Shown: positions 56,464 through 64,000, counted from the stretch's first letter. The stretch: 64,000 bases of DNA from Bifidobacterium sp. WK012_4_13 (GCF_041080835.1 NZ_CP129683.1:1798001-1862000), one strand, 5' to 3'. Notes: generated by a model from the letters alone, not told the origin. Program-made: numbers and translations.

Positions 56464-56492
56464 TGGCAAGTTCTCTGATTACGTTGTATGAT
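56464..56492 (+). promoter_or_regulatory. promoter of tRNA-Lys
   Basis: TGGCAA (56464-56469) and TATGAT (56487-56492) are 17 bp apart and end 11 bp before the tRNA 5' end. The -35 is weak and the -10 is good. Confidence 0.5.
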
Positions 56493-56503
56493 ATTTAGCT
56501 GTT

Positions 56504-56575
56504 GCCCCTCTAGCTCAATGGCAGAGCAGCGTCCTTTTAAGTCGTGGGTTCTCGGTTCGAGTCCGAGGGGGGGCA
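56504..56575 (+). tRNA. tRNA-Lys (anticodon TTT)
   Basis: The 72-nt sequence folds as a cloverleaf: acceptor GCCCCTC/GGGGGGC, D stem GCTC/GAGC, anticodon loop CTTTTAA with TTT at 56536-56538, T stem CTCGG/CCGAG with loop TTCGAGT, and discriminator A at 56575. The chromosome supplies CC but then T, so the final A of CCA is added post-transcriptionally. The anticodon stem has a U-U mismatch (56532/56542) and a terminal G-U pair. The 3' half is duplicated at 58350-58385. Confidence 0.93.
56538..56573 (+). repeat. attL-like direct repeat (3' half of tRNA-Lys)
   Basis: These 36 bp, from the third anticodon base through the acceptor stem, recur exactly at 58350-58385. With one substitution the match extends five bases further 5'. 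tRNA 3' ends of this extent are typical attachment cores for tyrosine recombinases. Confidence 0.8.
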
Positions 56576-56722
56576 CCTTTTCTCCGTCGGATTCGGTTCA
56601 TGTTGCTTCGGATTCTGATCTTTTGATTTTTTATCCGATATTCTGTACTGTTCCAATCCGATATTTTGCATCATCGACAGCCGGTATTTTGTATAATTGC
56701 ATTCTGGCGGCTTATTGATGCC

Positions 56723-58030
56723 ATGACGACTGCAGAAGGAGTGCCGGTGACGCTACGACATGAAACGTATCGTCCGCGCATCATCGACGCGGTTCTGAAA
56801 CGTCACCTTGCCACTTTCGGTGCAGTTGAGGTTGCGGGCACGATGTGGTCGGGCAAGACGTGGAGCGCGCAGGCGCAAGCGAACAGCCAGACCAGTCTGT
56901 ATTCGCAGCAAGCGGCTGACTTGGCTCGGATAGACCCTGGGACCGTGCTTTCAGGGGAACCTCCTCATCTCATCGACGAATGGCAAGAGGTTCCGAGTGT
57001 TTGGGATTCGGCCAGACATGCTGTTGACGAGGCGGGGAGCGTGCCGGGCCAGTACATGCTGACAGGTTCCTCTACTCCTGCCAAGAATCAGGTGAGGCAT
57101 AGCGGTGCCGGACGAATCTCGCAATTGCGCATGTGGCCTATGAGTCTAAGCGAATCTGGGGATAGTGATGGATCTGTTTCTCTGAGCGGTCTCTTTGATG
57201 GAGATTTCACATCCGGCCCCACGCAGAGCAGCATTGATGATCTCGCGCGTTTCATCTGTTTGGGCGGATGGCCAGGTGCGCTCAAGCTTAATCCCGACTC
57301 TGCGATTCTGATACCTGCGCAATATATGAGCACCTTAATCTCATCCAGTCAAGGGAAGACCCCGCGAAGCCAGCGGCAGCTTCGGGCATTGGGTGTGTCA
57401 TTGGCAAGAAATGTAGGTGCATCCGCAACTTTGGATACACTCGGTGAAGATATGCGTTTGGACGCCGAGGATGCTCCTCAGACCAGACAAGTCGTTCGCC
57501 AATGCCTTGATTTCTATGAGGAACGATATGTGATCGATGAGATCAGGGGTTGGGATGCTCCGATTAAATCACCAAGACGCTTAAGAACGAAGCCGAAACG
57601 CTATTTTTCCGACCCTTCGCTCCCTGCATCTCTACTTGGTATGACCCCTTCCAGACTTATGTCGCAGCCTCAGCTGTTCGGCAATCTTTTCGAAGAGCTG
57701 TGCATGCGCGATCTGCGTGTATATGTTTCTGCTCTGACTGCTTCGCCATTGGACTCATTGAGATACTACAGGGATTCCGATGGTCTGGAAGTGGATGCGA
57801 TTGTTGAATTGAACGATGGCAGATGGGGTGCGATTGAGATCAAGCTTGGCTCCAACAAGGTCGATCAGGGAGTGCACTCCTTGCTGCGCTTACGGAACAA
57901 GATTCAATCGAATCCAGCTGCACATAATCCAGAGCCATCATTCATGGCGGTGCTGGTAGGCAAGACGGACTTCCAATATACGACGCCAGAGGGCGTGCGC
58001 GTATTCCCGATTACCAGTCTGACCGTCTGA
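56723..58030 (+). CDS. AAA-type ATPase with DUF4143 C-terminal domain, inside the tRNA-Lys-flanked segment
   Basis: The 435-residue protein has an N-terminal AAA domain: P-loop GTMWSGKTW (about residue 40), Walker B PHLIDEWQEVPSVWD and sensor MLTGSS. The DUF4143 domain ends in a nuclease-like core, DGLEVDAIVELNDGRWGAIEIKLGS, the D...E-x-K pattern of the restriction-endonuclease fold. ATG 56723 gives the expected start; 56666 adds unrelated residues. The family is widespread in bacteria, often on mobile or patchy DNA, with no firm function. It is the only gene between the two att-like repeats and is more AT-rich than its neighbours. Confidence 0.88.
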   Translation: MTTAEGVPVTLRHETYRPRIIDAVLKRHLATFGAVEVAGTMWSGKTWSAQAQANSQTSLYSQQAADLARIDPGTVLSGEPPHLIDEWQEVPSVWDSARHAVDEAGSVPGQYMLTGSSTPAKNQVRHSGAGRISQLRMWPMSLSESGDSDGSVSLSGLFDGDFTSGPTQSSIDDLARFICLGGWPGALKLNPDSAILIPAQYMSTLISSSQGKTPRSQRQLRALGVSLARNVGASATLDTLGEDMRLDAEDAPQTRQVVRQCLDFYEERYVIDEIRGWDAPIKSPRRLRTKPKRYFSDPSLPASLLGMTPSRLMSQPQLFGNLFEELCMRDLRVYVSALTASPLDSLRYYRDSDGLEVDAIVELNDGRWGAIEIKLGSNKVDQGVHSLLRLRNKIQSNPAAHNPEPSFMAVLVGKTDFQYTTPEGVRVFPITSLTV

Positions 58031-58349
58031 TCGCACGATATCGCCATTATTCAGATTTCAACATCACTTCGTTATTCTGTGCCAGCAGACTGCCGCGTTA
58101 TGCGCCTGTCGGCTGCACATAAGGTCGGTCTGACTGGTCGAATGCGGCTCTCATGCATTGTGGAATGGTTGTCTTGCATCGTCGTCGGCGATCACGGTCT
58201 GTCTTGGACGGCTCTCATAACAATGCCCCGGAACGGGCTGGGGGTGACCTGCTCGTTCCGGTCGGGGTTGCAGCAGCCGTGCCTGTGCCGCCGCAGTCGT
58301 GGAAGAAATGACCTCTTTCAAGAGCAGTCGCCCTACTCATGAATCCTTG
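58031..58349. other. non-coding part of the tRNA-Lys-flanked segment
   Basis: This 320-bp stretch separates the ATPase gene from the right repeat. A frame of 87 codons is open (58079-58342) but shows no domain, no ribosome site and skewed residue use, so it is not called. No integrase or excisionase is visible. Confidence 0.4.
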
Positions 58350-58385
58350 TAAGTCGTGGGTTCTCGGTTCGAGTCCGAGGGGGGG
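58350..58385 (+). repeat. attR-like direct repeat (duplicated 3' half of tRNA-Lys)
   Basis: This is an exact copy of 56538-56573 followed by one additional G and then CACC. No 5' half of a tRNA precedes it, so it is not a functional gene but the mark of site-specific insertion or a segmental duplication. Confidence 0.8.
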
Positions 58386-58460
58386 GCACCGTCTTGGGGG
58401 AATCCGGTCTTGTATGGAGAATCTGGGTTTGGTGGGTGTCTCGCCGAATCGCCCGCGTGT

Positions 58461-59186
58461 CTATAGCTCTGAGTTCGGGTCGAGGTAGTGGTTGCCGAAG
58501 GGCACCACCTTGCCGTTCTTGTCATAGGCCTGTATCTTGCAGTGGCCCTTCGCGGGGTGCTGGCTGTCGAAGAGGCTGTCGCATTCCTTGCCGCTGGTAC
58601 TGTTGGGCCAGTTCTTGGGATATGCGAAATACCAGTATCTGACGCCCTTGTAGAAGAAGCCGGGTATCGCGTGGGTGGGCACGCTCTGATGCTCGGCGAT
58701 CTGCACTCTCACCGCGTTCGCCGGCGCTGGCGCGAACAACATGAGATCGCTGCCGTTCTGTGTGGTTGATCCAAGGAGGAAGCTGTATTGGTGATCCACC
58801 AGTCTCGTGTTGTCGAATCCACACCCGCCTCCGCCTTCATCAAGGACGTATGCGTTCGGATGCTTGGGGTTGTCGGCAATGTCGTCCGAAAGGCAGAGAG
58901 TGTTGTCGTTCAGCTTCGAACTGAGTCGCCACCGCGTGCCGTCCGGCGCGACTCCGGTGGTGAGGGTCTGCCGCGGCATGCTTGCTGCAGGTATCGGTCT
59001 GCCGAGAAGGAACCAGGTGCCAACCAACGCACCCAGCACAAGAATTGTCGCGATCAGCTTCCATCGCCCGCGACTCCCTGCATGATGGGGAGACGGGACT
59101 GTGTGCTTCTCCGAATTTTCGACATTCATCACATCCTGATCCTGCCGAGGCAAATTGATGTGCACATCGTCGTCAGTTCCACTCAT
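58461..59186 (-). CDS. membrane-anchored extracytoplasmic protein of unknown function
   Basis: The 241-residue protein has a hydrophilic cytoplasmic start of about 40 residues and one helix, LIATILVLGALVGTWFLLG (about residues 44-62). An extracellular domain follows with four Cys (LCLSDD, GGCGFDN, KECDSL, GHCKIQ) that could form two disulfides, and with aromatic runs such as GVRYWYFAYPKNWP. I do not recognise the family. It may be a surface sensor or enzyme accessory. It is convergent with the right att-like repeat and divergent from the SGNH hydrolase. Confidence 0.65.
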   Translation of the reverse strand: MSGTDDDVHINLPRQDQDVMNVENSEKHTVPSPHHAGSRGRWKLIATILVLGALVGTWFLLGRPIPAASMPRQTLTTGVAPDGTRWRLSSKLNDNTLCLSDDIADNPKHPNAYVLDEGGGGCGFDNTRLVDHQYSFLLGSTTQNGSDLMLFAPAPANAVRVQIAEHQSVPTHAIPGFFYKGVRYWYFAYPKNWPNSTSGKECDSLFDSQHPAKGHCKIQAYDKNGKVVPFGNHYLDPNSEL

Positions 59187-59400
59187 CGCGTTCTCTCCCG
59201 TTCTCTTCCCCCATGCCCATCAACCCTACTATTTGTTCTGTGACTGGTTTCACGATCCAGATTCTTGCATTCCTTCCAAGGCCTTCTCAGGAATGATGGA
59301 TGGGCCGGCTCTCCTCAGATCGAAAGCCAGTAGTGGAATACAAAGGCAAGATTTCACACACGGGCGGTAATTCTCGCCAAAAAAAGCAACAAATGACGGT

Positions 59401-59444
59401 GTTAGCTTAGGAGCGTGCAACAACGAAGGTTGCAGCAAGCTAGC
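59401..59444 (+). other. hairpin in the 5' region of the SGNH hydrolase gene
   Basis: A 6-bp stem TGCAAC/GTTGCA (59416-59421, 59429-59434) sits inside a near-matching outer stem GTTAGCTT/AAGCTAGC, about 30 bp before the gene. It could be an operator or a leader structure. Confidence 0.3.
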
Positions 59445-59473
59445 TTCATACAGTTCATGTAAGGAATGTCACG

Positions 59474-60154
59474 ATGACTTTGCCACCCAAGGAAGGAGAG
59501 GGAATGCCCAGACTCGACGTGCATCTGCCCTCTTCGACATCACATATCGTCTGCATAGGCGACAGCATAACGAACGGCGATACAGGACTGGGGTTTCATG
59601 CCTCGCGTCCGTGGCCGCAATCCGTTGGAAGGCTGTTGAACGCCAAGGTCACGGCGTGCGGTCACGATGGTGCGAGCACAGTGGATTACAGGAGTTGCCC
59701 CGAGTATGGGCAAGCGAAGGCGGCGGTTCCGTCGGCCGACATCATTGTCTTCGGTCTGGGCACGAATGATGTGGATTTGGAACATGCGCGCGATCGCGAT
59801 TCGGTCGCCAAGGTGATTCCTCGTCTTGAATCCCTTGTCAGGGAATGCATCGGAGATTCGACGCGCAATCCTGAGATCGCAGTCCTGTCAGTGCTGCAGT
59901 TCGCGACCGAGGAGCCGATTTTTCGTGAGCGCTTCGAATTGGCTGAGCTTGAGCAGCTGAATCAAGGGGTTGACCTGCTCAACGCCGAATACCGATGCAT
60001 GTGCCGCAGAAACCATTGGCATTTCATCGACTATGCTTCGAACTTCAATCAGCGCCGTGAGTATTATGGCAATTCGATTCATCCCAATCAGCGTGGATAC
60101 GACTTCATCGCGCGTATCCTCGCACCACGTCTTGCAGGGCTGCTTGGAGCCTGA
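59474..60154 (+). CDS. SGNH/GDSL hydrolase family protein
   Basis: This 226-residue soluble esterase/lipase-fold protein shows all blocks of the family: GDSITNGD with the nucleophile Ser (residue 33), the Gly block, FGLGTNDVD with the oxyanion Asn, and the C-terminal DY...SIHPNQRGYDFIA with the Asp-x-x-His-type pair. No signal peptide is seen. Relatives remove acetyl or longer acyl groups from carbohydrates or lipids. AAGGA precedes ATG 59474. It stands alone. Confidence 0.88.
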   Translation: MTLPPKEGEGMPRLDVHLPSSTSHIVCIGDSITNGDTGLGFHASRPWPQSVGRLLNAKVTACGHDGASTVDYRSCPEYGQAKAAVPSADIIVFGLGTNDVDLEHARDRDSVAKVIPRLESLVRECIGDSTRNPEIAVLSVLQFATEEPIFRERFELAELEQLNQGVDLLNAEYRCMCRRNHWHFIDYASNFNQRREYYGNSIHPNQRGYDFIARILAPRLAGLLGA

Positions 60155-60650
60155 GCGATATCTGCCGAGCGGCGTCTACACGCCGAAACGACCGGGAAGG
60201 CTCACCGGGAGAACTCACCGGGCGAAACATGCCAGAACCGTCATTCACCCTGCACGAAGCAATCCACGCGCATGCCAGAGTTGACTGCGCCTGCATTCTT
60301 CATGGGTGTCTCAGAGGTGAGCGGACGGTCAGCGCATACTTCAGAACAATCTTCAGAACATTCTTTCAAAGAGGTCAGAATCATATGGAACCAACAATGT
60401 CAGAATATCTTCCAATTATCGTCTGATTCATAGTGCCTTGGCCAATAATCTATTGGGATTTACGCAGTAAATACCTGGTTGCTCAGTGGCTGAGACTTTG
60501 GTTCTCATGACAGAGTGTTAGGTGCGAAGTGATGAAATGTGAACAGAAAGGCAACAAAGGGATTGTTAAATAAGGTCATATCGCTTAAATTAATACGATA
60601 TGTTATTTTTTAATTTATCTGCTCTATTTTCATGCTAGAAAAGAGAAATC
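60155..60650. other. 496-bp intergenic region with composition shift
   Basis: No gene is supported. Two short direct repeats are seen (CTCACCGGG at 60201 and 60214; TTCAGAACA-TC twice near 60341-60363). From about 60,400 the sequence turns AT-rich. CATATCG (60577-60583) and CGATATG (60596-60602) form a weak inverted repeat followed by a T-rich run just before the secreted precursor gene. Confidence 0.5.
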
Positions 60651-61871
60651 ATGCCTTTCAGTAACCATAAATTGCTTCGTCAAATGCTTGTGCCACTTAT
60701 TGCAATCACAATAGCTGTATCTTTCTCATCTGTGTCAGCAGCTTCAGCCGAGGCAGATGAAAATCGATTAAGCGAGCTTTCCAGTGTTGAGGATTTTTCG
60801 TATGCAGAGGAGCTTAATTCAATTGAGTCTTCCAACGAGCCTACAGATGATCTTGCAGCCATTATCTCGGCGGCATCGAACTATGATTCCGAGGAACCCT
60901 CAACGGTGCTTGATCTTGCTCAAACAGTCGCGGGACGTGGTGCAAGCTACCAAGGCTCCGATGATGATTCAGTATCAGCGCCGGACGGGACGATGCTTTC
61001 TGTTAGCCCAGAATCTGGAGAGATTAGTCTGAGTACCGATGACGCAATGGGTGCTGGAGAAGGAATATCGTTCAGTACTGCTTCGGAACCTGCTTCGACT
61101 GAGATTCTTGATGGCGCTATCGTCCAACAGGATATTAACGGGGACAACTCAAGTTCCATAACCCAACCCACAGATGATGGTTTCCAGGTTATTTACATTC
61201 TTGATGATGCTGAGTCCGCAGATAATGTTGAATTTGACATTGAACTACCGGCTGACACAACACTTCAATTGCAAGAAGACGGTTCCATATCTGTTATTGA
61301 AGAGATAGATATTGAGGTGCCGGACACTCAAGATCAGAAGCGCTATGAGTCGGAGGTTGAAGATGTGCTTGGTTTGTCATTGGAGGAGGGTTTGGAGTTG
61401 TCAGAGTCCGAGTTCAAACAAATTCGGACCGTAGACGAGGTGACCACCGACATTACGACCGTGCCGATTGAAGTCGGACTAATTGAAACACCTTGGGCGG
61501 TGGACGCAACAGGTCAAGCATTAGAAACTCACTTTGAAATTACGAACGAGGGCATTCGTCAGGTAATCGAGACCGACGAAAACACCTCTTTTCCCGTGAT
61601 AGCGGACCCCTCGTGGTTTGACAAAGCAAAAAGCTGGTTGGGAAAATCCTGGACTTGGACCCGTGGAAAAGTCTGGTCTGGGGTTACTCGCACCAGTAAA
61701 TGGGTGAAAGTTGGAAGTAAATGGGTTTGGAAGTCTGGCAAGTTTGTCATAAAGAAGGCAGGTTATCTCGGGCTTGCCCTTTGCGCGGCCGGGGCGGGAT
61801 GGGCGTGGTATCGCTCTGATGCCTCGGGATGGGTAAGGGTTGGAGATGCAATAACGGGATGTATTCTATGA
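60651..61871 (+). CDS. secreted precursor with acidic pro-region and Trp-rich basic C-terminus (bacteriocin-like candidate)
   Basis: The 406-residue protein has a signal peptide cut near AASA (about residue 33). A long Asp/Glu/Ser-rich region follows, then the segment IETPWAVDATGQALETHFEI and SFPVIADP (about 285-320). I remember this pattern from many actinobacterial secreted proteins with variable ends, from memory rather than a search. The last 86 residues after ADP hold 11 Trp, about 15 Lys/Arg and only 3 Asp: repeated SWTWTRGKVWSG- and KWVKVGSKWVWK-like patches, then the hydrophobic YLGLALCAAGAGWAWY. An acidic precursor and a cationic amphipathic tail suggest an antimicrobial peptide released by proteolysis. 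The stop overlaps the next start (ATGA). Confidence 0.7.
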   Translation: MPFSNHKLLRQMLVPLIAITIAVSFSSVSAASAEADENRLSELSSVEDFSYAEELNSIESSNEPTDDLAAIISAASNYDSEEPSTVLDLAQTVAGRGASYQGSDDDSVSAPDGTMLSVSPESGEISLSTDDAMGAGEGISFSTASEPASTEILDGAIVQQDINGDNSSSITQPTDDGFQVIYILDDAESADNVEFDIELPADTTLQLQEDGSISVIEEIDIEVPDTQDQKRYESEVEDVLGLSLEEGLELSESEFKQIRTVDEVTTDITTVPIEVGLIETPWAVDATGQALETHFEITNEGIRQVIETDENTSFPVIADPSWFDKAKSWLGKSWTWTRGKVWSGVTRTSKWVKVGSKWVWKSGKFVIKKAGYLGLALCAAGAGWAWYRSDASGWVRVGDAITGCIL

Positions 61872-62224
61872 ATAGTGTCAAGCTTCTCGGATTAAATTGC
61901 ATATTCTGGCTAGTTTCAATGCTGTCAGCTATAGCAATTTCTAGAGCGCTAACCCCGTTCGGGCTAATAATCATTCCAATCAGCTGGTTCATCTTTCTGA
62001 TCATTGTATGGATCGTACGAAAAAAATACTGCTCAGAACATTCTGCCAAATTAGATTCATTTTCATTATCTGTGTCGTTCTTTATTCTGTCGTTCTTCAT
62101 CGCTCACATAATTTCCTTTTCCACCACAATAGGAATAATGGCAACATATACGTATTGCGGCGGGTGGCTATTATCAATCATGATCGCCCTTTTCTTTGAA
62201 TTGCGATCTAAGCGTGTGAAATAG
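61868..62224 (+). CDS. four-helix membrane protein, candidate immunity partner
   Basis: The 118-residue protein starts at ATG 61868, overlapping the precursor stop, so the two are translationally coupled. Four hydrophobic helices fill it: LLGLNCIFWLVSMLSAIAIS, FGLIIIPISWFIFLIIVW, a long FFILSFFIAHII stretch, and YCGGWLLSIMIALFF, with a basic ending RSKRVK. No family is recognised. Small multi-helix proteins in this position are often immunity proteins of membrane-active bacteriocins; that role is inferred. An upstream frame to 61829 lies inside the precursor gene. Confidence 0.65.
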   Translation: MNSVKLLGLNCIFWLVSMLSAIAISRALTPFGLIIIPISWFIFLIIVWIVRKKYCSEHSAKLDSFSLSVSFFILSFFIAHIISFSTTIGIMATYTYCGGWLLSIMIALFFELRSKRVK

Positions 62225-62935
62225 TTGTTAACTTTCCAATGCAGTGCCGGTGATCGCACGGATAGGACGTTTGGCGCGATGCAGAACATCCCGTCCGTGC
62301 GATACCTGTAGTCGAACGTTGTGAGGGCTCAGCGTTGCCGCTGCCGTAGTATCTGCAATCATCATGCACGGCCTTGTACGTTTATCGGAGTCACAACTAG
62401 GAATGGAATGTGCCATGTGCAAGCCTTCTTGCAGCAACCATCGCTTACATAGTGAACGGCTGCGTATCACATTGACGATATGCCTTATTTTGGTGCTTGG
62501 CATTGCTCTCATTGTGCCGGCAGCGCTAACAGCCGGTACTGGGAACCGCGACAGCGCGCCGAAGGTAACGCCGACAGCTCCTCTTTATACATATCGAGAA
62601 TCGCAATAACGAAGGCTCTGGACGAAGCACAAGGGGCTGAAAATGGGGCAGCGGCTTTGGAAGAAGTTCATGGGTGGCAAGCGACTTAGTTGATGCCGAG
62701 GCGTTCCACGACATCGCTGGAGAAGGTCTGTTTGTGAAACTTTGATGAAACAGCTGGGCGCAAACGGTCTTCATGCCGCGGCTGCAGATGCGTGGCTACG
62801 GTGCCTGGCCATGACACCCAACAACGGGCTGTGCCCCGGTGCGGAGCAACAGGGGTGTTTTCTATGAATCGTTTCAAGCTTCTCCGGAATGCTGGAATGC
62901 GGTTCTGATTTCCTTGAAGTGCCACGGCCGGCCCT
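62225..62935. other. decayed region with no intact gene
   Basis: About 710 bp hold only short frames. One (62403-62609) would encode a helix, LTICLILVLGIALIVPAALTAG, but has no ribosome site. A remnant of the membrane-protein gene start lies at 62864. The stretch looks like eroded copies of the neighbouring gene pair. Confidence 0.45.
62864..62908 (+). pseudogene. remnant of a second copy of the four-helix membrane protein gene
   Basis: Fifteen codons, MNRFKLLRNAGMRF and stop, parallel MNSVKLLGLNCIF at 61868. At DNA level about 36 bp, including the upstream GGGGTGTTTTCT, align with 61858-61890 with few changes plus a one-base insertion after CTTCTC that destroys the frame. It indicates a former tandem paralogue. 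Confidence 0.6.
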
Positions 62936-63313
62936 CTATATGGGCTCCCTGCAACTGGAGCAGAACGACTCCCCATTCTCGTACATGATCCCGTAACAGT
63001 AAGTTGGGCTTCCACCGCTGACCTCGAAGCAACTCTCATGCCAATCTTCACCATTGAAGTCTATGTGACTTCCCTCATCCTTAATGGGTTCGCCACATCC
63101 GGTACAAACGAGCATAACTATAAGCTTTTCCCGATGATAATGCGCCCAACATTCGGGAGAGGTAAATGGCGAGCAATGGTCGCTATCATGACGTTCGGAA
63201 TAGTCATTCATATTTGCGGTCATACGACCGCAATTCGGGCATGTCTGGTGCTCGCCCGGGCGCGTCCGGCTGTTGTGCCCATCCATTCCACAAATAGAAC
63301 AGGTCATAGGCAT
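62936..63313 (-). CDS. zinc-ribbon protein of unknown function
   Basis: The 125-residue soluble protein is dense in Cys pairs: CSIC (5-8), CPNC (25-28), CTGC near 70, a later HESC and CSSC at the end. These would form two or three zinc ribbons or knuckles. There is no signal or helix. The start could be ATG 63313 or 63307; no strong ribosome site is seen. Function is unknown; such proteins often sit in variable regions and may bind nucleic acid or protein partners. Confidence 0.6.
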   Translation of the reverse strand: MPMTCSICGMDGHNSRTRPGEHQTCPNCGRMTANMNDYSERHDSDHCSPFTSPECWAHYHREKLIVMLVCTGCGEPIKDEGSHIDFNGEDWHESCFEVSGGSPTYCYGIMYENGESFCSSCREPI

Positions 63314-63570
63314 CGCATTGACATGTTAATTAAACTGGGAATAACCTCACTGCAATGCACCCATTTTGACAGGTGGGGCGCTTCGTCTCAAATGTTGGAA
63401 CAATTTGGCACACACAACCGCTTACCTGCTGCATTGTTGCCGACCTTTTGAGAAAGCGCTATTTGTTTATTTGGAAATGGCTTCATATCAACAATTGAAA
63501 ATGCAATACTTATCTAAAATTCAAAACCGGCAACAAAGTAATCAGAACGAAGAGAGTATGTGCTGCAGAC

Positions 63571-63924
63571 ATGAGAGTCCATTCGCGTCTATTGAATGAA
63601 CCCGTCAGAAGACTGATTGCTGGATTCGTATCCTTTGAAAGAGATGGCAGCATTGTCATGGATCTGTGGAATTCGGATAAAATTGCTGCCATGACTTTTG
63701 AGAAGAGATCGGCGAAAACGAAGATTCCTGTGTGGAGCCTTCTGATCATCACACTGCCCCTGCTCGGTCCTGTTCTCTGGTTTATCAGCGATTTCGAAAC
63801 AGATCGGTCGAGGCAGGCGGGACTTGTCGCGATTCCATGCTTGCTCATCATCGGCTTTATGTGGGGCTATTTTTCACGAGAAGATGAAGTGCATGAACTT
63901 GCATCCTCAGTAGGTTCACGGTGA
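63571..63924 (+). CDS. small two-helix membrane protein, hypothetical
   Basis: The 117-residue frame contains two hydrophobic helices, VWSLLIITLPLLGPVLWFIS and AGLVAIPCLLIIGFMWGYF, joined by a short charged loop. A hydrophilic N-terminus of variable credibility precedes them. ATG 63658 (MDLWNSDKI) or 63691 (MTFEKRSAK) may be the true start. No family is recognised. The 257 bp before it hold nothing I can call. Confidence 0.45.
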   Translation: MRVHSRLLNEPVRRLIAGFVSFERDGSIVMDLWNSDKIAAMTFEKRSAKTKIPVWSLLIITLPLLGPVLWFISDFETDRSRQAGLVAIPCLLIIGFMWGYFSREDEVHELASSVGSR

Positions 63925-63955
63925 TATGTGATGGTGAGGTTCTCTTCGAGATTGC

Positions 63956-63976
63956 GAGTTTCAAGTTTTGGGAACT
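63956..63976. repeat. diverged copy of the 12.3-kb inverted-repeat arm
   Basis: The 21 bp start GAGTTTCAAGTTTT and resemble the 22-bp arm at 12317-12338, with small gaps and changes. Its possible partner arm would lie beyond the window end. Confidence 0.4.
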
Positions 63977-64000
63977 TCGCAATGTAGCTAGGACCAAAAT

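Noticed and set aside
58079..58342. 87-codon frame in the tRNA-Lys-flanked segment
   Set aside because: No ribosome site, no similarity and Cys/Arg-rich composition; not a credible excisionase.
58345..58389. Second tRNA-Lys gene
   Set aside because: Only the part from the anticodon loop onward is present; no D arm or 5' acceptor strand precedes it.
60229..60426. 65-codon frame before the secreted precursor gene
   Set aside because: No ribosome site, no motif, and it crosses the composition shift; probably chance.
62403..62609. Small membrane-peptide gene (MECAMCKPSC...)
   Set aside because: It has one hydrophobic helix, but no ribosome site and lies in a visibly decayed region; left uncalled.

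Overview
The window looks like chromosome of a high-GC actinobacterium, most likely a Bifidobacterium or a close relative in Bifidobacteriaceae. This rests on the protein style, ROK- and LacI-controlled sugar loci, xylose isomerase/xylulokinase, fused Dpp-type ATPases, many Cys-lipoprotein binding proteins and strong AAGGAG ribosome sites. Genus is an inference. No rRNA, CRISPR array, prophage or transposase gene was seen.

Layout. 1-1533: 3' part of an MHS-type MFS transporter. 1768-6747: a tightly packed lower mevalonate operon (mevalonate kinase, diphosphomevalonate decarboxylase, phosphomevalonate kinase, type 2 IPP isomerase). 6889-10676: a SWIM/SNF2 helicase whose reading frame is broken inside the SWIM zinc finger. 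10814-17773: housekeeping and regulators (DUF1345, LOG, ASCH, LacI, L-serine dehydratase, MDR-type oxidoreductase, TetR), with a 22-bp perfect inverted repeat near 12.3-12.4 kb.

17927-27818 is one carbohydrate locus: a GH130-type phosphorylase, an ABC importer, its LacI regulator, a sortase and a large secreted modular (alpha/alpha)6-type glycosidase. Identical 14-bp operators (CCGAAACGTTTCGG) precede the importer operon and the secreted enzyme, so import, surface hydrolysis and phosphorolysis appear to be one regulon. 28210-33329: a heterodimeric ABC exporter and an acyltransferase-3 protein. 33556-38901: a PotABCD/Fbp-like importer co-operonic with a metallophosphoesterase, followed by MgtC/SapB. 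39802-45573: a Dpp-type peptide importer. 45627-54687: a xylose locus (ROK regulator, xylB, xylA, XylFGH-like importer) with matched operators in the xylA/xylF divergent region. 54769-56267: a MarR regulator translationally coupled to a TIM-barrel protein, preceded by an 18-bp palindrome.

56504-64000 is the accessory end. A tRNA-Lys(TTT) has its 3' 36 bp duplicated 1.8 kb downstream, bracketing a lone AAA/DUF4143 ATPase gene: a small integrative-element footprint without an integrase. After a SGNH hydrolase the base composition becomes AT-richer. There lies the best candidate for an undescribed system: a 406-residue secreted precursor with an acidic pro-region and a Trp-rich, strongly basic C-terminus, joined by an ATGA overlap to a four-helix membrane protein, in the manner of a bacteriocin and its immunity protein. 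About 1 kb downstream is a decayed copy of the start of the membrane-protein gene. Functions in this last stretch are inferred from architecture only.
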